The position numbers and the translations under genes are program-made. Below the pieces are notes generated by a model. The model had not been told where the DNA came from. It saw nothing but the letters and a program-made list of their open reading frames with translations, and made no database searches. Shown here in pieces: positions 1 to 5,988 of a stretch of DNA of 7,287 bases. This DNA comes from an uncultured Bacilli bacterium (GTDB lineage Bacteria; Bacillota_I; Bacilli_A; RF39; UBA660), in assembly GCA_947585065.1 (NCBI GenBank), contig CANPWX010000055.1, positions 1-7,287 of the forward strand, written 5' to 3'. The stretch's first letter is position 1. Every line of letters starts with the position of its first letter.

Positions 1-4
1 TCAT
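1..4 (-). CDS. rpmJ: First bases of next operon gene, probably ribosomal protein L36 (partial)
   Basis: Only an ATG and one further base (ATGA on the minus strand) fall inside the window. A perfect Shine-Dalgarno sequence, GGAGGT, sits six bases upstream, so a gene clearly starts here. The rpmJ identity rests on position only: L36 directly follows infA in most Bacillota spc operons, and its usual beginning (Met-Lys) fits ATGA. The protein cannot be examined, so the identity is inference. Confidence 0.5.
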
Positions 5-10
5 AATTTT

Positions 11-16
11 ACCTCC
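11..16 (-). promoter_or_regulatory. Shine-Dalgarno site of the gene after infA
   Basis: The minus strand reads GGAGGT six bases before the ATG at 4-2. It lies within the 13-base gap after the infA stop codon. It is the main evidence that another gene begins at the window edge. Confidence 0.8.
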
Positions 17-17
17 A

Positions 18-305
18 TTATCTTTTATTCCATGTAATTCGCCCACGTGTTAAATCATAAGGAGAAAGTTCAATGGTAACTGTATCACCTGGTAGAACAC
101 GAATCATGCTAACTCGCATTTTACCAGAAACGTAGGCTTCTACAGTATGTCCATTTGGAAGTTCTACAATATAATCTCCGCCTTTTGTAACATCAATTAC
201 TTTTCCTTCCACTTCAATCTTATCGGACTTTGTATTTTTTGGTTGTCCAGTTTTTACAACATCTTTACTTTGTAAATTACTTTTTCGATCATTTTTTTTC
301 GCCAT
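18..305 (-). CDS. infA: Translation initiation factor IF-1 with N-terminal extension
   Basis: IF-1 binds the 30S A site during initiation and works with IF-2 and IF-3. Residues 30-95 form the S1/OB-fold core: it begins IEVEGKV and contains VELPNGHTV (47-55), VSGKMR (59-64), LPGD (71-74) and the near-invariant SPYDLTRGRIT (81-91). The family is usually about 72 residues, with the core starting near residue 7. This protein has 95, with about 23 extra hydrophilic Lys/Asn/Ser-rich residues between the usual MAKK start and the core. The ATG at 305 has a GGGAG ribosome binding site eight bases upstream. No ATG, GTG, TTG or CTG codon lies in frame between it and the core, so a shorter product from a standard start is not possible. 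A run of eight A residues follows the second codon. The gene starts three bases after the map stop. Confidence 0.95.
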   Translation of the reverse strand: MAKKNDRKSNLQSKDVVKTGQPKNTKSDKIEVEGKVIDVTKGGDYIVELPNGHTVEAYVSGKMRVSMIRVLPGDTVTIELSPYDLTRGRITWNKR

Positions 306-308
306 ATT

Positions 309-1052
309 TTATTCTCCCGTTAATAACTCATACCCATCGTCTGTAACAGCAATGGTATGTTCAAAGTGAACTGATGGTAATCCATCTTTTGTCACCGCTG
401 TCCAATTGTTTTTTTGAATGATAATTTCCTTGCTTCCCATGTTTAGCATAGGCTCTATTGCAAGAGTCATTCCTTTTTTTAATCTTGGACCTACTCCAGG
501 TTTTCCATAATTTGGAACTTCTGGATCTTCATGCATTTCTGTACCAATTCCATGTCCCACGAATTCTTCTACTACTGAATATCCATGAACATGTGCATAT
601 TCTTCAATTGCATGGCTAATATCTCCAATGCGATTTCCTGGTTTTATTTGTTGCAATCCAACAAACAAAGCTTCTTCTGTACATTTGACAAAATTACGAA
701 TCTCATCGGAAACATTTCCTACTAGGTAAGTTCTTGTCATATCAGATTCATATCCATTTTTACGAACAGTAAAATCTAATTTCACAATGTCTCCATCTTT
801 TAATACTCTCTTACCTGGTATACCGTGAACAATTTCTTCATTAACACAAATACAAGCACTTGCTGGAAAACCTTCATAACCTAAACAAGATGGATATGCA
901 TCATGATTTATTATAAAATCATGTATTTTTTTATCCAATTGAGCAGTGGTTATTCCTGGTTTTATATATTTTTCCATTTCTTTATGTGCTAGATAGTTAA
1001 TGTGTCCTGCTTCTTTCATTAAAGCAATTTCTCGTTCACTTTTAATATTCAC
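309..1052 (-). CDS. map: Methionine aminopeptidase, type I
   Basis: Cytosolic metalloenzyme that removes the initiator methionine from new proteins, usually when the second residue is small. All five expected metal ligands are visible: D93, D104, H167, E200 and E231, in the contexts KLDFTV, ESDMTRT, GHGIG, AIEPM and HFEHT. The substrate-pocket histidines are H76 (VHGIPG) and H174. At 247 residues it is the normal size for the short type Ia enzyme, with no N-terminal zinc-finger extension. The start is a GTG at 1052: it has AAGGGG about six bases upstream, and it gives the family-typical N-terminus with Lys-Ser-x-x-Glu-Ile. The first 11 bases overlap the end of adk, so translation is probably coupled. 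Its position between adk and infA is the usual Gram-positive one. Confidence 0.97.
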   Translation of the reverse strand: MNIKSEREIALMKEAGHINYLAHKEMEKYIKPGITTAQLDKKIHDFIINHDAYPSCLGYEGFPASACICVNEEIVHGIPGKRVLKDGDIVKLDFTVRKNGYESDMTRTYLVGNVSDEIRNFVKCTEEALFVGLQQIKPGNRIGDISHAIEEYAHVHGYSVVEEFVGHGIGTEMHEDPEVPNYGKPGVGPRLKKGMTLAIEPMLNMGSKEIIIQKNNWTAVTKDGLPSVHFEHTIAVTDDGYELLTGE

Positions 1053-1686
1053 TCACAACACCCCTTAATTTTTCAAAAGCACTCGTTTGGTCGAGTTCAT
1101 TATTTGATACTACTTTCAAACTACCTTTTTCCTTATAATAAGAAACAATCGGATACGTACTTTCGATGTAAGCTTGGTATCTTTTTTCGAATGATTCTAA
1201 ATTATCATCACTTCTTTGTACCAAAGGTTCCTTGCAATCATCACAAAGTCCTTCTTCCTTTGGCTCAAAGCCATCTAATATCACATTATAACTTCGATGA
1301 CATTTTGGACAAATTCTTCTACCAACTACGCGGTCTATTAAAATGTCCTTTTCCACATCTATATGTACTGCAACTAAATGATTCATCCCCAAGCTGTTTA
1401 ATATTATATCAAGTTTTTTTGCTTGTTGCAACGTTCTTGGTATTCCATCTAATATAAATGGAATCTTTTTATCATGATTTTTTAAAACACTTTCTATTAA
1501 ATTTAATATAGTATCATCATCTACCAAAGATCCAGAGGATAAAATGTTTGCTAAGTTTGTATCACTTTTTGCTTTCTCTCTTAAAATGTCTCCAGTAGAA
1601 TAGTGACAATATCCAAGTGTTTTTAAATAATCACTAAAAGTTCCTTTGCCAGCGGCAGGAGGGGCAAGGAAAATAACATTTTTCAC
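1042..1686 (-). CDS. adk: Adenylate kinase, long form with zinc lid
   Basis: Catalyses ATP + AMP = 2 ADP in the cytosol. The 214-residue length fits the long bacterial form. Seen in order: phosphate loop APPAAGKGT (8-16), AMP-site STGD (30-33) with R36, DGIPRT (80-85) with R84, lid arginines R119 and R123, a four-cysteine zinc site in the lid (C126, C129, C148, C151), then R158 and R169 near the C-terminal core. The zinc lid is typical of Gram-positive enzymes. Oddities are in the P-loop: the family is normally GPPGAGKGT, while here two glycines are alanine (A8, A11); the usual Gln after GKGT is Phe, and DGFPRT reads DGIPRT. Catalytic K14 and the arginines are kept, so I expect an active enzyme. 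The start is GTG at 1686 with GAGGT five bases upstream, overlapping the secY TGA as GTGA; the 3' end overlaps map by 11 bases. Confidence 0.97.
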   Translation of the reverse strand: MKNVIFLAPPAAGKGTFSDYLKTLGYCHYSTGDILREKAKSDTNLANILSSGSLVDDDTILNLIESVLKNHDKKIPFILDGIPRTLQQAKKLDIILNSLGMNHLVAVHIDVEKDILIDRVVGRRICPKCHRSYNVILDGFEPKEEGLCDDCKEPLVQRSDDNLESFEKRYQAYIESTYPIVSYYKEKGSLKVVSNNELDQTSAFEKLRGVVSEY

Positions 1687-2954
1687 TTGCGACCTCTTCT
1701 AGCAAAGCTTCTTGAAACTAAACCACTTTGAATTTGTTTATAAGTCTCTATCGCGACACCTACTACAATTAATATACCTGTTCCACCTATCGCCGCACTT
1801 CGATCTAAACCAGTAAAGTTAGAAATTAGAATTGGCATTCCTGCTAAAATTGCAATAAAGATGGAACCTACCAAAGTTAGTCTTGAAACAACTTTATTAA
1901 TATATTTTACTGTTTCTTTTCCAGGTCTTACTCCTGGGATATATGCTCCACTTTTATTTAAATCTTCACTCATTTCTTCTGGATTCATTGCCATAAATGT
2001 ATAGAAATAACTAAAGAAAATAATTAAAGCAATATAAATAATGAAGCCCGTAAATGAAGTATATAAAATATAATCATTTACAAATTCAATTGCATCGGCA
2101 TTTCCTATAATATTTACTACAATAGATGGAATTGTAAGAAGCATTGACGCGAATATTACAGGCATTACACCAGCATAGTTAATTCGTAAAGGTAAATAAG
2201 ATTGTTTTTCACGATACGCACTAACTGTTTTGTTTGCATATTGAATTGGTATTTTTCTTTCAGCAAGAGTTATCCATACAACTCCCACTATTACTGCTAA
2301 ATACATTAGTAAGTAAAGGAGAAAGAATAATATTCCAACCCATGTGGCAAAAGTACCAGCACCTATAAACATTTGATAAGCACTTGTAAATACAGTTGGA
2401 AGAGAAAGAACAATACTTGCCATAATTAAAAGTGATTGACCATTTCCTATTCCTTTGTTTGTAATTTCATCTCCAAGCCATAGTAGAAAGGCTGTACCAG
2501 CACTCATAACTAATGTAATTTTTAATACCATTTCAATATCGTGAACACCAAGTAAGAAATAGGCAAGAACATACGATTGTACAAATGCAAGCCCAATTCC
2601 TAAATATCTTGTAATACGATTAATTTTTTGTCTACCAACATATCCTTGTTCTTTTAATTCTTTAAAGTAAGGAATAATATCCATAGTAAGAAGCTGTGTA
2701 ACAATAGATGCACTGATATAAGGGGTAACACCTAGACCAAAAATTGAAAATTGTTCAAATCCTCCACCACTCATTAGATTGAATATTCCCATAAATCCTA
2801 AATTTCCTACAAGAGTATTCAACCAAGGAGTAGCCCAAACAATCGTAATACAAGTTCCAAGTGCATAGAAACCTAAGATCATTAAAGTAAAAAGTATTCT
2901 TTTTCTTAAATCTTTAGCTTCAGGAGAAAATAACTTCACGCCCCCATTTTTCAT
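1683..2954 (-). CDS. secY: Preprotein translocase subunit SecY
   Basis: Central membrane channel of the Sec export machinery, working with SecE, SecG and SecA. The 423 residues hold ten predicted helices, at roughly 19-41, 69-91, 118-136, 144-160, 173-191, 203-231, 261-283, 299-320, 356-378 and 386-404. Family landmarks are FSIFGLGVTPYISASI (69-84), the plug-side GGG before it, TRY (115-117), GIGNGQSLL (168-176), the cytosolic RKIPIQYA (233-240), LPLRINYAGVMPVIFAS (254-270) and IPGVRPGKET (339-348), which carries the arginine needed for SecA-driven transport in other SecY proteins. The start at 2954 is backed by GAGGTGA six bases upstream, inside the rplO end. A GTG five codons later has no suitable site. 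The gene ends in TGA, the only TGA stop in the window. The basic C-terminal tail (RRGRK) is normal. Confidence 0.97.
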   Translation of the reverse strand: MKNGGVKLFSPEAKDLRKRILFTLMILGFYALGTCITIVWATPWLNTLVGNLGFMGIFNLMSGGGFEQFSIFGLGVTPYISASIVTQLLTMDIIPYFKELKEQGYVGRQKINRITRYLGIGLAFVQSYVLAYFLLGVHDIEMVLKITLVMSAGTAFLLWLGDEITNKGIGNGQSLLIMASIVLSLPTVFTSAYQMFIGAGTFATWVGILFFLLYLLMYLAVIVGVVWITLAERKIPIQYANKTVSAYREKQSYLPLRINYAGVMPVIFASMLLTIPSIVVNIIGNADAIEFVNDYILYTSFTGFIIYIALIIFFSYFYTFMAMNPEEMSEDLNKSGAYIPGVRPGKETVKYINKVVSRLTLVGSIFIAILAGMPILISNFTGLDRSAAIGGTGILIVVGVAIETYKQIQSGLVSRSFARRGRK

Positions 2955-2955
2955 A

Positions 2956-3399
2956 CTAAATCACCTCGGTTTTTCCACCAGATTCTTCAATTTTAGAAAC
3001 AGCTATACTTGAAAAGCGATTTGCTTTTACCGTAAGTTTTTTTGTTAATGTGCCGTTTGCTAAAACTTTTACTCCACTAAGTTGTTTTTTAATAATCCCG
3101 CGTGATTTTAATTCTTCTGGAGTAACTACATCTCCATCATTAAAGTATTTTTCTAAATCACTTAAGTTAATCACAGCATATTTTGTTTCAAAACGAGCAT
3201 TATTAAATCCTCTTTTTGGTAATCTTCTATATAAAGGAGATTGTCCACCTTGAAACCATGCATTAATTGTTGCACCACTTCTTGATTTTTGACCATTTTC
3301 TCCATGCCCAGCAGTTTTACCAGTTCCAGATCCAGGTCCACGTCCTACACGTTTTACATTTTTTAATTCTTTTGTTTTAGGTAAACTTTCTAATCTCAT
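2956..3399 (-). CDS. rplO: 50S ribosomal protein L15
   Basis: Large-subunit protein that binds 23S rRNA late in assembly. The glycine-rich N-terminal tail GRGPGSGTGKTAGHG (19-33) reaches into rRNA, and GGQSPLYRRLPKRGF (51-65) and the ending SGGKTEVI are clear family signatures. 147 residues is the usual length. The stretch between them is unusual: ATINAWFQ at 43-50 stands where most relatives have a form of GGVRPGFE. The ATG has GAGGAG seven bases upstream, placed in the last codons of rpsE, and only one base separates the two genes. rpmD, which normally lies before rplO, is absent. The single base before the secY start again implies translational coupling. Confidence 0.97.
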   Translation of the reverse strand: MRLESLPKTKELKNVKRVGRGPGSGTGKTAGHGENGQKSRSGATINAWFQGGQSPLYRRLPKRGFNNARFETKYAVINLSDLEKYFNDGDVVTPEELKSRGIIKKQLSGVKVLANGTLTKKLTVKANRFSSIAVSKIEESGGKTEVI

Positions 3400-3400
3400 C

Positions 3401-3907
3401 TTATAACTCCTCTACTTTCTTTCCGCGTAAAGCAGCAATTTTCGCTGGAGTACGAACAGATTTTAAAGCTTCTAATGTAGCTTTTGCAACATTCACTTGT
3501 GTATTGCTTCCTAAACTTTTTGAAACAATATCTTTTACACCTGCAAGTTCAAGAACAGCACGTGCAGCACCACCAGCAATAACACCAGTACCTTCTTTTG
3601 CGGGTTTAATTAGAACTACAGCACGTCCAACTTTACCTGTTGCTTCATGAGGAATTGTACGATTGTCTTGTATTGCAACACGAACAACATTTTTATTTGC
3701 CGCTTTTGAAGCTTTTGCAATTGCATCATTGACTTCATTTGCTTTACCAGTACCCATACCTACAAGTCCTTTACGGTTACCAACAACTACAGTTGCAGAA
3801 AAACGAAAATGTCTTCCACCTTTTGTAACTTTTGTAACACGACCAAGATTAATAACTTTTTCTTCCAATAATTTTTTCTTTGGATCTACATTTTGAGTTT
3901 TTGCCAT
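3401..3907 (-). CDS. rpsE: 30S ribosomal protein S5
   Basis: Small-subunit protein near the decoding site, important for accuracy and mRNA helicase activity. The double-stranded-RNA-binding-like N-terminal domain begins around residue 18 with VTKVTKGGRHFRF (24-36); this loop is the spectinomycin region in other bacteria and looks wild type. The C-terminal domain carries KPAKEGTGVIAGG, AVLELAGVKDIVSKSLGSNT and the ending LRGKKVEEL. 168 residues is normal. The start is fixed by AGGAGGG six bases upstream, and that site is fused to the rplR stop codon (TAGGAGGG). The 3' end holds the rplO ribosome binding site. Confidence 0.98.
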   Translation of the reverse strand: MAKTQNVDPKKKLLEEKVINLGRVTKVTKGGRHFRFSATVVVGNRKGLVGMGTGKANEVNDAIAKASKAANKNVVRVAIQDNRTIPHEATGKVGRAVVLIKPAKEGTGVIAGGAARAVLELAGVKDIVSKSLGSNTQVNVAKATLEALKSVRTPAKIAALRGKKVEEL

Positions 3908-3914
3908 AATCGTA

Positions 3915-3922
3915 CCCTCCTA
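3915..3922 (-). promoter_or_regulatory. Stop-Shine-Dalgarno fusion, rplR/rpsE
   Basis: The minus strand reads TAGGAGGG: the TAG that ends rplR forms the first bases of the rpsE ribosome binding site, seven bases before the rpsE ATG (3907). A ribosome ending L18 would already cover the S5 start region, which favours coupled re-initiation (inference). Confidence 0.85.
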
Positions 3923-4273
3923 AAATTCTAAGCCTGACTCACGAGCTGCATCTGCTAAAGCTGCAACACGTCCATGATAAAGATATCCACCTCTATCAAA
4001 TACGACTTTTGTTATTTTTTTTGCTTTACATTTTTCAGCAATATCTTTTCCAACAAGTTTTGCACCTTCAATATTTCCACCATTTACTTTTAAGTTTTTA
4101 GAGGAAGAACTTACTAAGGTTACACCAGTTGTATCATCAATTGCTTGAACGTAAATTTCTTTATTGGAACGAAAGACACTAAGTCTTGGACATTCTTTAG
4201 TTCCACTAAGAGTTTTTCTTACACGTTCATGTCTTCTTAAACGTGCAACATTTTTTGATTCTTTCTTTATCAT
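3920..4273 (-). CDS. rplR: 50S ribosomal protein L18
   Basis: Binds 5S rRNA together with L5 and helps mount it on the large subunit. The basic N-terminus has RLRRHERVRKTLSGT (11-25), followed by PRLSVFRSNKEIYVQ and VVFDRGGYLYHGRV near the end, then the typical ending ADAARESGLEF. 117 residues is the normal size. The ATG at 4273 has AGGTGA a few bases upstream, overlapping the rplF stop (TAGGTGAG). The next gene, rpsE, starts 12 bases after its TAG stop. Confidence 0.98.
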   Translation of the reverse strand: MIKKESKNVARLRRHERVRKTLSGTKECPRLSVFRSNKEIYVQAIDDTTGVTLVSSSSKNLKVNGGNIEGAKLVGKDIAEKCKAKKITKVVFDRGGYLYHGRVAALADAARESGLEF

Positions 4274-4281
4274 ATTCTCAC

Positions 4282-4821
4282 CTACTTAGCCGCTTTCTTA
4301 CCTTCTTTACGACGAACATATTCGCCTTTATAACGGATTCCTTTTCCTTTATAAGGTTCTGGACTTCGAATTTCTCTTACCTTCGCCGCAAATTCATTTA
4401 CTTTTTGTTTATCAATACCAGATAATTCCAATTCTGTATTACTTATACTTTTTACTGTAATTCCTTCTGGAGCTATCATTTCTACAGGATGAGAAAATCC
4501 AGCATTAATACCAATTTTGTTTCCGGATACATTGAAACGATAACCTACACCAATAATCTCAAGTCCAACTGTGTATCCTTCACTTACGCCAATTAACATA
4601 TTGTGAATTAGTGAATTTACTGTCCCACTCATAATATTTGATTGGGATGTTGCATCTACTGGACTAGTATGAATTACTCCATCACTTATTTCAACTTTTA
4701 CAAGTGGATTTATTACTAAATCTAAACTTCCTTTATTGGATTTAATAGTTAATTTGTTATCTACCAAAGTTGCTTCTACACCAGTTGGGATTTGTAATTT
4801 ACGATTTCCAATTCTACTCAT
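4282..4821 (-). CDS. rplF: 50S ribosomal protein L6
   Basis: Large-subunit protein near the factor-binding site, in contact with the sarcin-ricin region. It has the two repeated L6 domains (about 1-82 and 83-179): the first begins MSRIGNRKLQIP, and the second contains IIGVGYRF, GFSHPVE and the strongly conserved RSPEPYKGKGIRYKGEYVRR near the C-terminus. 179 residues is standard. The conserved helix that usually reads GTTRSLL is GTVNSLI here, a modest change. The ribosome binding site is weak (GGTAAGAGAAA before the ATG at 4821), one of the poorest in this cluster. It starts nine bases after the rpsH stop, so efficient translation may depend on coupling to S8 (inference). Confidence 0.98.
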   Translation of the reverse strand: MSRIGNRKLQIPTGVEATLVDNKLTIKSNKGSLDLVINPLVKVEISDGVIHTSPVDATSQSNIMSGTVNSLIHNMLIGVSEGYTVGLEIIGVGYRFNVSGNKIGINAGFSHPVEMIAPEGITVKSISNTELELSGIDKQKVNEFAAKVREIRSPEPYKGKGIRYKGEYVRRKEGKKAAK

Positions 4822-4830
4822 AAATTTCTC

Positions 4831-5226
4831 TTACCAAATATAGGCAAGAACTTCGCCTCCTAACTTTGCTTCTCTTGCTTCTTTATCAGTCATTAACCCT
4901 TTTGAAGTAGAGATAATAGCAATTCCAAGTCCATTTAGAACATGTGGAATATCTTCAGCTTTAGCATAAACACGTAATCCAGATTTACTAATTCTTTTTA
5001 AACCAGTAATTACTCTTTCTTTACGATCTCCATATTTCAAAGTAATATTAATTCTGTCTCCAGTAGTAGCTTTTACATACTCAAAATCAGTAATATATCC
5101 TTCTCTTTTTAATATTTCAGTAATTCCTAAAGTCATCTTTGTTCCAATTACTTCTACTGTATCATATTTTAATTGATTTGCATTACGAATTCTTGTAAGC
5201 ATATCTGCTATTTTATCTTGTACCAT
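4831..5226 (-). CDS. rpsH: 30S ribosomal protein S8
   Basis: Primary 16S rRNA binder of the central domain; in Escherichia coli it also represses the spc operon. The N-terminus VQDKIADMLTRIRNAN and the C-terminal ISTSKGLMTDKEAR and GGEVLAYIW are unmistakable. I chose the ATG at 5226 (131 residues) over a GTG three codons upstream at 5235. The family begins Met-Val/Met-x-Asp just before IADMLTRIRN, and the ribosome binding site TAGGAAGGG would sit only about two bases from the GTG but about ten from the ATG. The site includes the rpsN stop codon. No S8-binding hairpin is evident by eye near rplE, so operon autoregulation is not shown here. Confidence 0.96.
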   Translation of the reverse strand: MVQDKIADMLTRIRNANQLKYDTVEVIGTKMTLGITEILKREGYITDFEYVKATTGDRINITLKYGDRKERVITGLKRISKSGLRVYAKAEDIPHVLNGLGIAIISTSKGLMTDKEAREAKLGGEVLAYIW

Positions 5227-5236
5227 CAGAATCACA

Positions 5237-5245
5237 CCCTTCCTA
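5237..5245 (-). promoter_or_regulatory. Ribosome binding site that decides the rpsH start
   Basis: The minus strand reads TAGGAAGGG, again built on the stop codon of the preceding gene (rpsN). Its spacing is about ten bases to the ATG at 5226 and about two to the GTG at 5235, so the ATG is the better start. Confidence 0.75.
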
Positions 5246-5428
5246 CCAACTTGCTTTTTTCACGCCAGGAATTTTTCCTTCATTGGCGAGCTCTCTAAAA
5301 CAAATACGGCATAAATGATATTTACGTAGAACACCATGAGGTCTTCCACATCTTTCACAACGAGTATATGCTCTTACTTTAAATTTCGGTGTGCGAGATT
5401 GTTTTACTTTTAAACTAGTTTTTGCCAT
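5243..5428 (-). CDS. rpsN: 30S ribosomal protein S14, zinc-binding type Z
   Basis: Assembles into the head of the small subunit. At 61 residues this is the short, zinc-containing form (rpsN1/rpsZ type) rather than the long, zinc-free paralogue of about 90 residues. Cysteines C24, C27, C40 and C43 form a zinc ribbon (CERC and CRIC). It starts MAKTSLKVKQ and ends GVKKASW, as the family does. A zinc-free paralogue elsewhere in the genome, used under zinc limitation in some Bacillota, cannot be judged from this window. The ATG at 5428 has AGGAGGA five bases upstream, fused to the rplE stop. The final Trp is encoded by TGG and followed by TAG. Confidence 0.98.
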   Translation of the reverse strand: MAKTSLKVKQSRTPKFKVRAYTRCERCGRPHGVLRKYHLCRICFRELANEGKIPGVKKASW

Positions 5429-5432
5429 AGTG

Positions 5433-5440
5433 TCCTCCTA
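5433..5440 (-). promoter_or_regulatory. Stop-Shine-Dalgarno fusion, rplE/rpsN
   Basis: The minus strand reads TAGGAGGA: the rplE stop TAG is part of the rpsN ribosome binding site, which lies four bases before the ATG at 5428. Confidence 0.85.
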
Positions 5441-5977
5441 TCCTTTAAATGGCATTTTAAATCCTGCAAGTAATGCCTTTGCTTCTTCATTTGTCTTGGC
5501 AGTTGTAACAAATACAACATCCATTCCACGAATTTTTAATACATCATCATATACGATTTCTGGAAAAATAAGTTGTTCTTTAATTCCTAGTGTATAATTT
5601 CCATGTCCATCAAAAGCAGTTTTAGATACTCCTCTAAAATCTCTTACACGAGGTAATGCAACACGAACTAATTTTTCTAAGAAAACATACATTTTTTCAC
5701 CACGTAATGTTGTTTTTACTCCAATTGCTTGTCCTTCACGAATTTTGAATCCAGCAATAGATTTACGTGCTTTTGTAACAACAGCTTTTTGACCAGTTAT
5801 TACTTCAAGATCTTTAAGAGCTGCATTAATAAATTTTTCATCCGTATGTCCTTCACCAACACCAATATTGATAACAATTTTTTCTAATTTTGGAACTTGC
5901 ATAACAGTTTTGTAACCAAATTCTTTCATTAATGCAGGAACAATTTCCTTATTATATAATTCTTTCATTGTACTCAT
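5438..5977 (-). CDS. rplE: 50S ribosomal protein L5
   Basis: Binds 5S rRNA with L18 and forms a bridge to the small subunit. Recognised from YNKEIVPALMKEF (8-20), QVPKLEKIVINIGVG, TKARKSIAGFKIREG, LPRVRDFRGVS and GNYTLGIKEQLIFPEI; it ends MPFKG. 179 residues is the exact common length in Bacillota. A second Met at codon 4 is possible, but the start at 5977 aligns with the usual N-terminus and has AAGGTGG six bases upstream. That site overlaps the rplX stop (TAAGGTGG). In E. coli the S8 operator lies around the rplE start; no equivalent fold is obvious here. Confidence 0.98.
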   Translation of the reverse strand: MSTMKELYNKEIVPALMKEFGYKTVMQVPKLEKIVINIGVGEGHTDEKFINAALKDLEVITGQKAVVTKARKSIAGFKIREGQAIGVKTTLRGEKMYVFLEKLVRVALPRVRDFRGVSKTAFDGHGNYTLGIKEQLIFPEIVYDDVLKIRGMDVVFVTTAKTNEEAKALLAGFKMPFKG

Positions 5978-5988
5978 ATATTCCCACC

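Noticed and set aside
254..292. Thirteen-codon minus-strand mini-frame (ATG at 292, TAA at 254) overlapping the infA start in another frame
   Set aside because: No separate ribosome binding site and no recognisable product. It is noted only because the A8 run could shift ribosomes into it.
1104..1457. Plus-strand open frame of 117 codons inside adk
   Set aside because: It lies wholly antisense to a clear adenylate kinase, has no ribosome binding site I can see, and its sequence resembles no family. It is a shadow frame.
3050..3253. Plus-strand open frame of 67 codons inside rplO
   Set aside because: Antisense to L15 with no family resemblance; explained by the codon composition of the real gene.
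3663..3896. Plus-strand open frame of 77 codons inside rpsE
   Set aside because: Antisense to S5; low-complexity translation typical of a shadow of Lys/Ala/Val-rich coding.
4243..4425. Plus-strand open frame of 60 codons across the rplR/rplF junction
   Set aside because: Phe/Ser/Leu-rich product expected from the complement of Lys/Arg-rich genes; no start signal.
5227..5235. Upstream GTG start for rpsH (three extra residues)
   Set aside because: The ribosome binding site would be only about two bases away, and the family N-terminus fits the ATG at 5226.
5391..5597. Plus-strand open frame of 68 codons across the rpsN/rplE junction
   Set aside because: Antisense to two certain genes, with no supporting signal.
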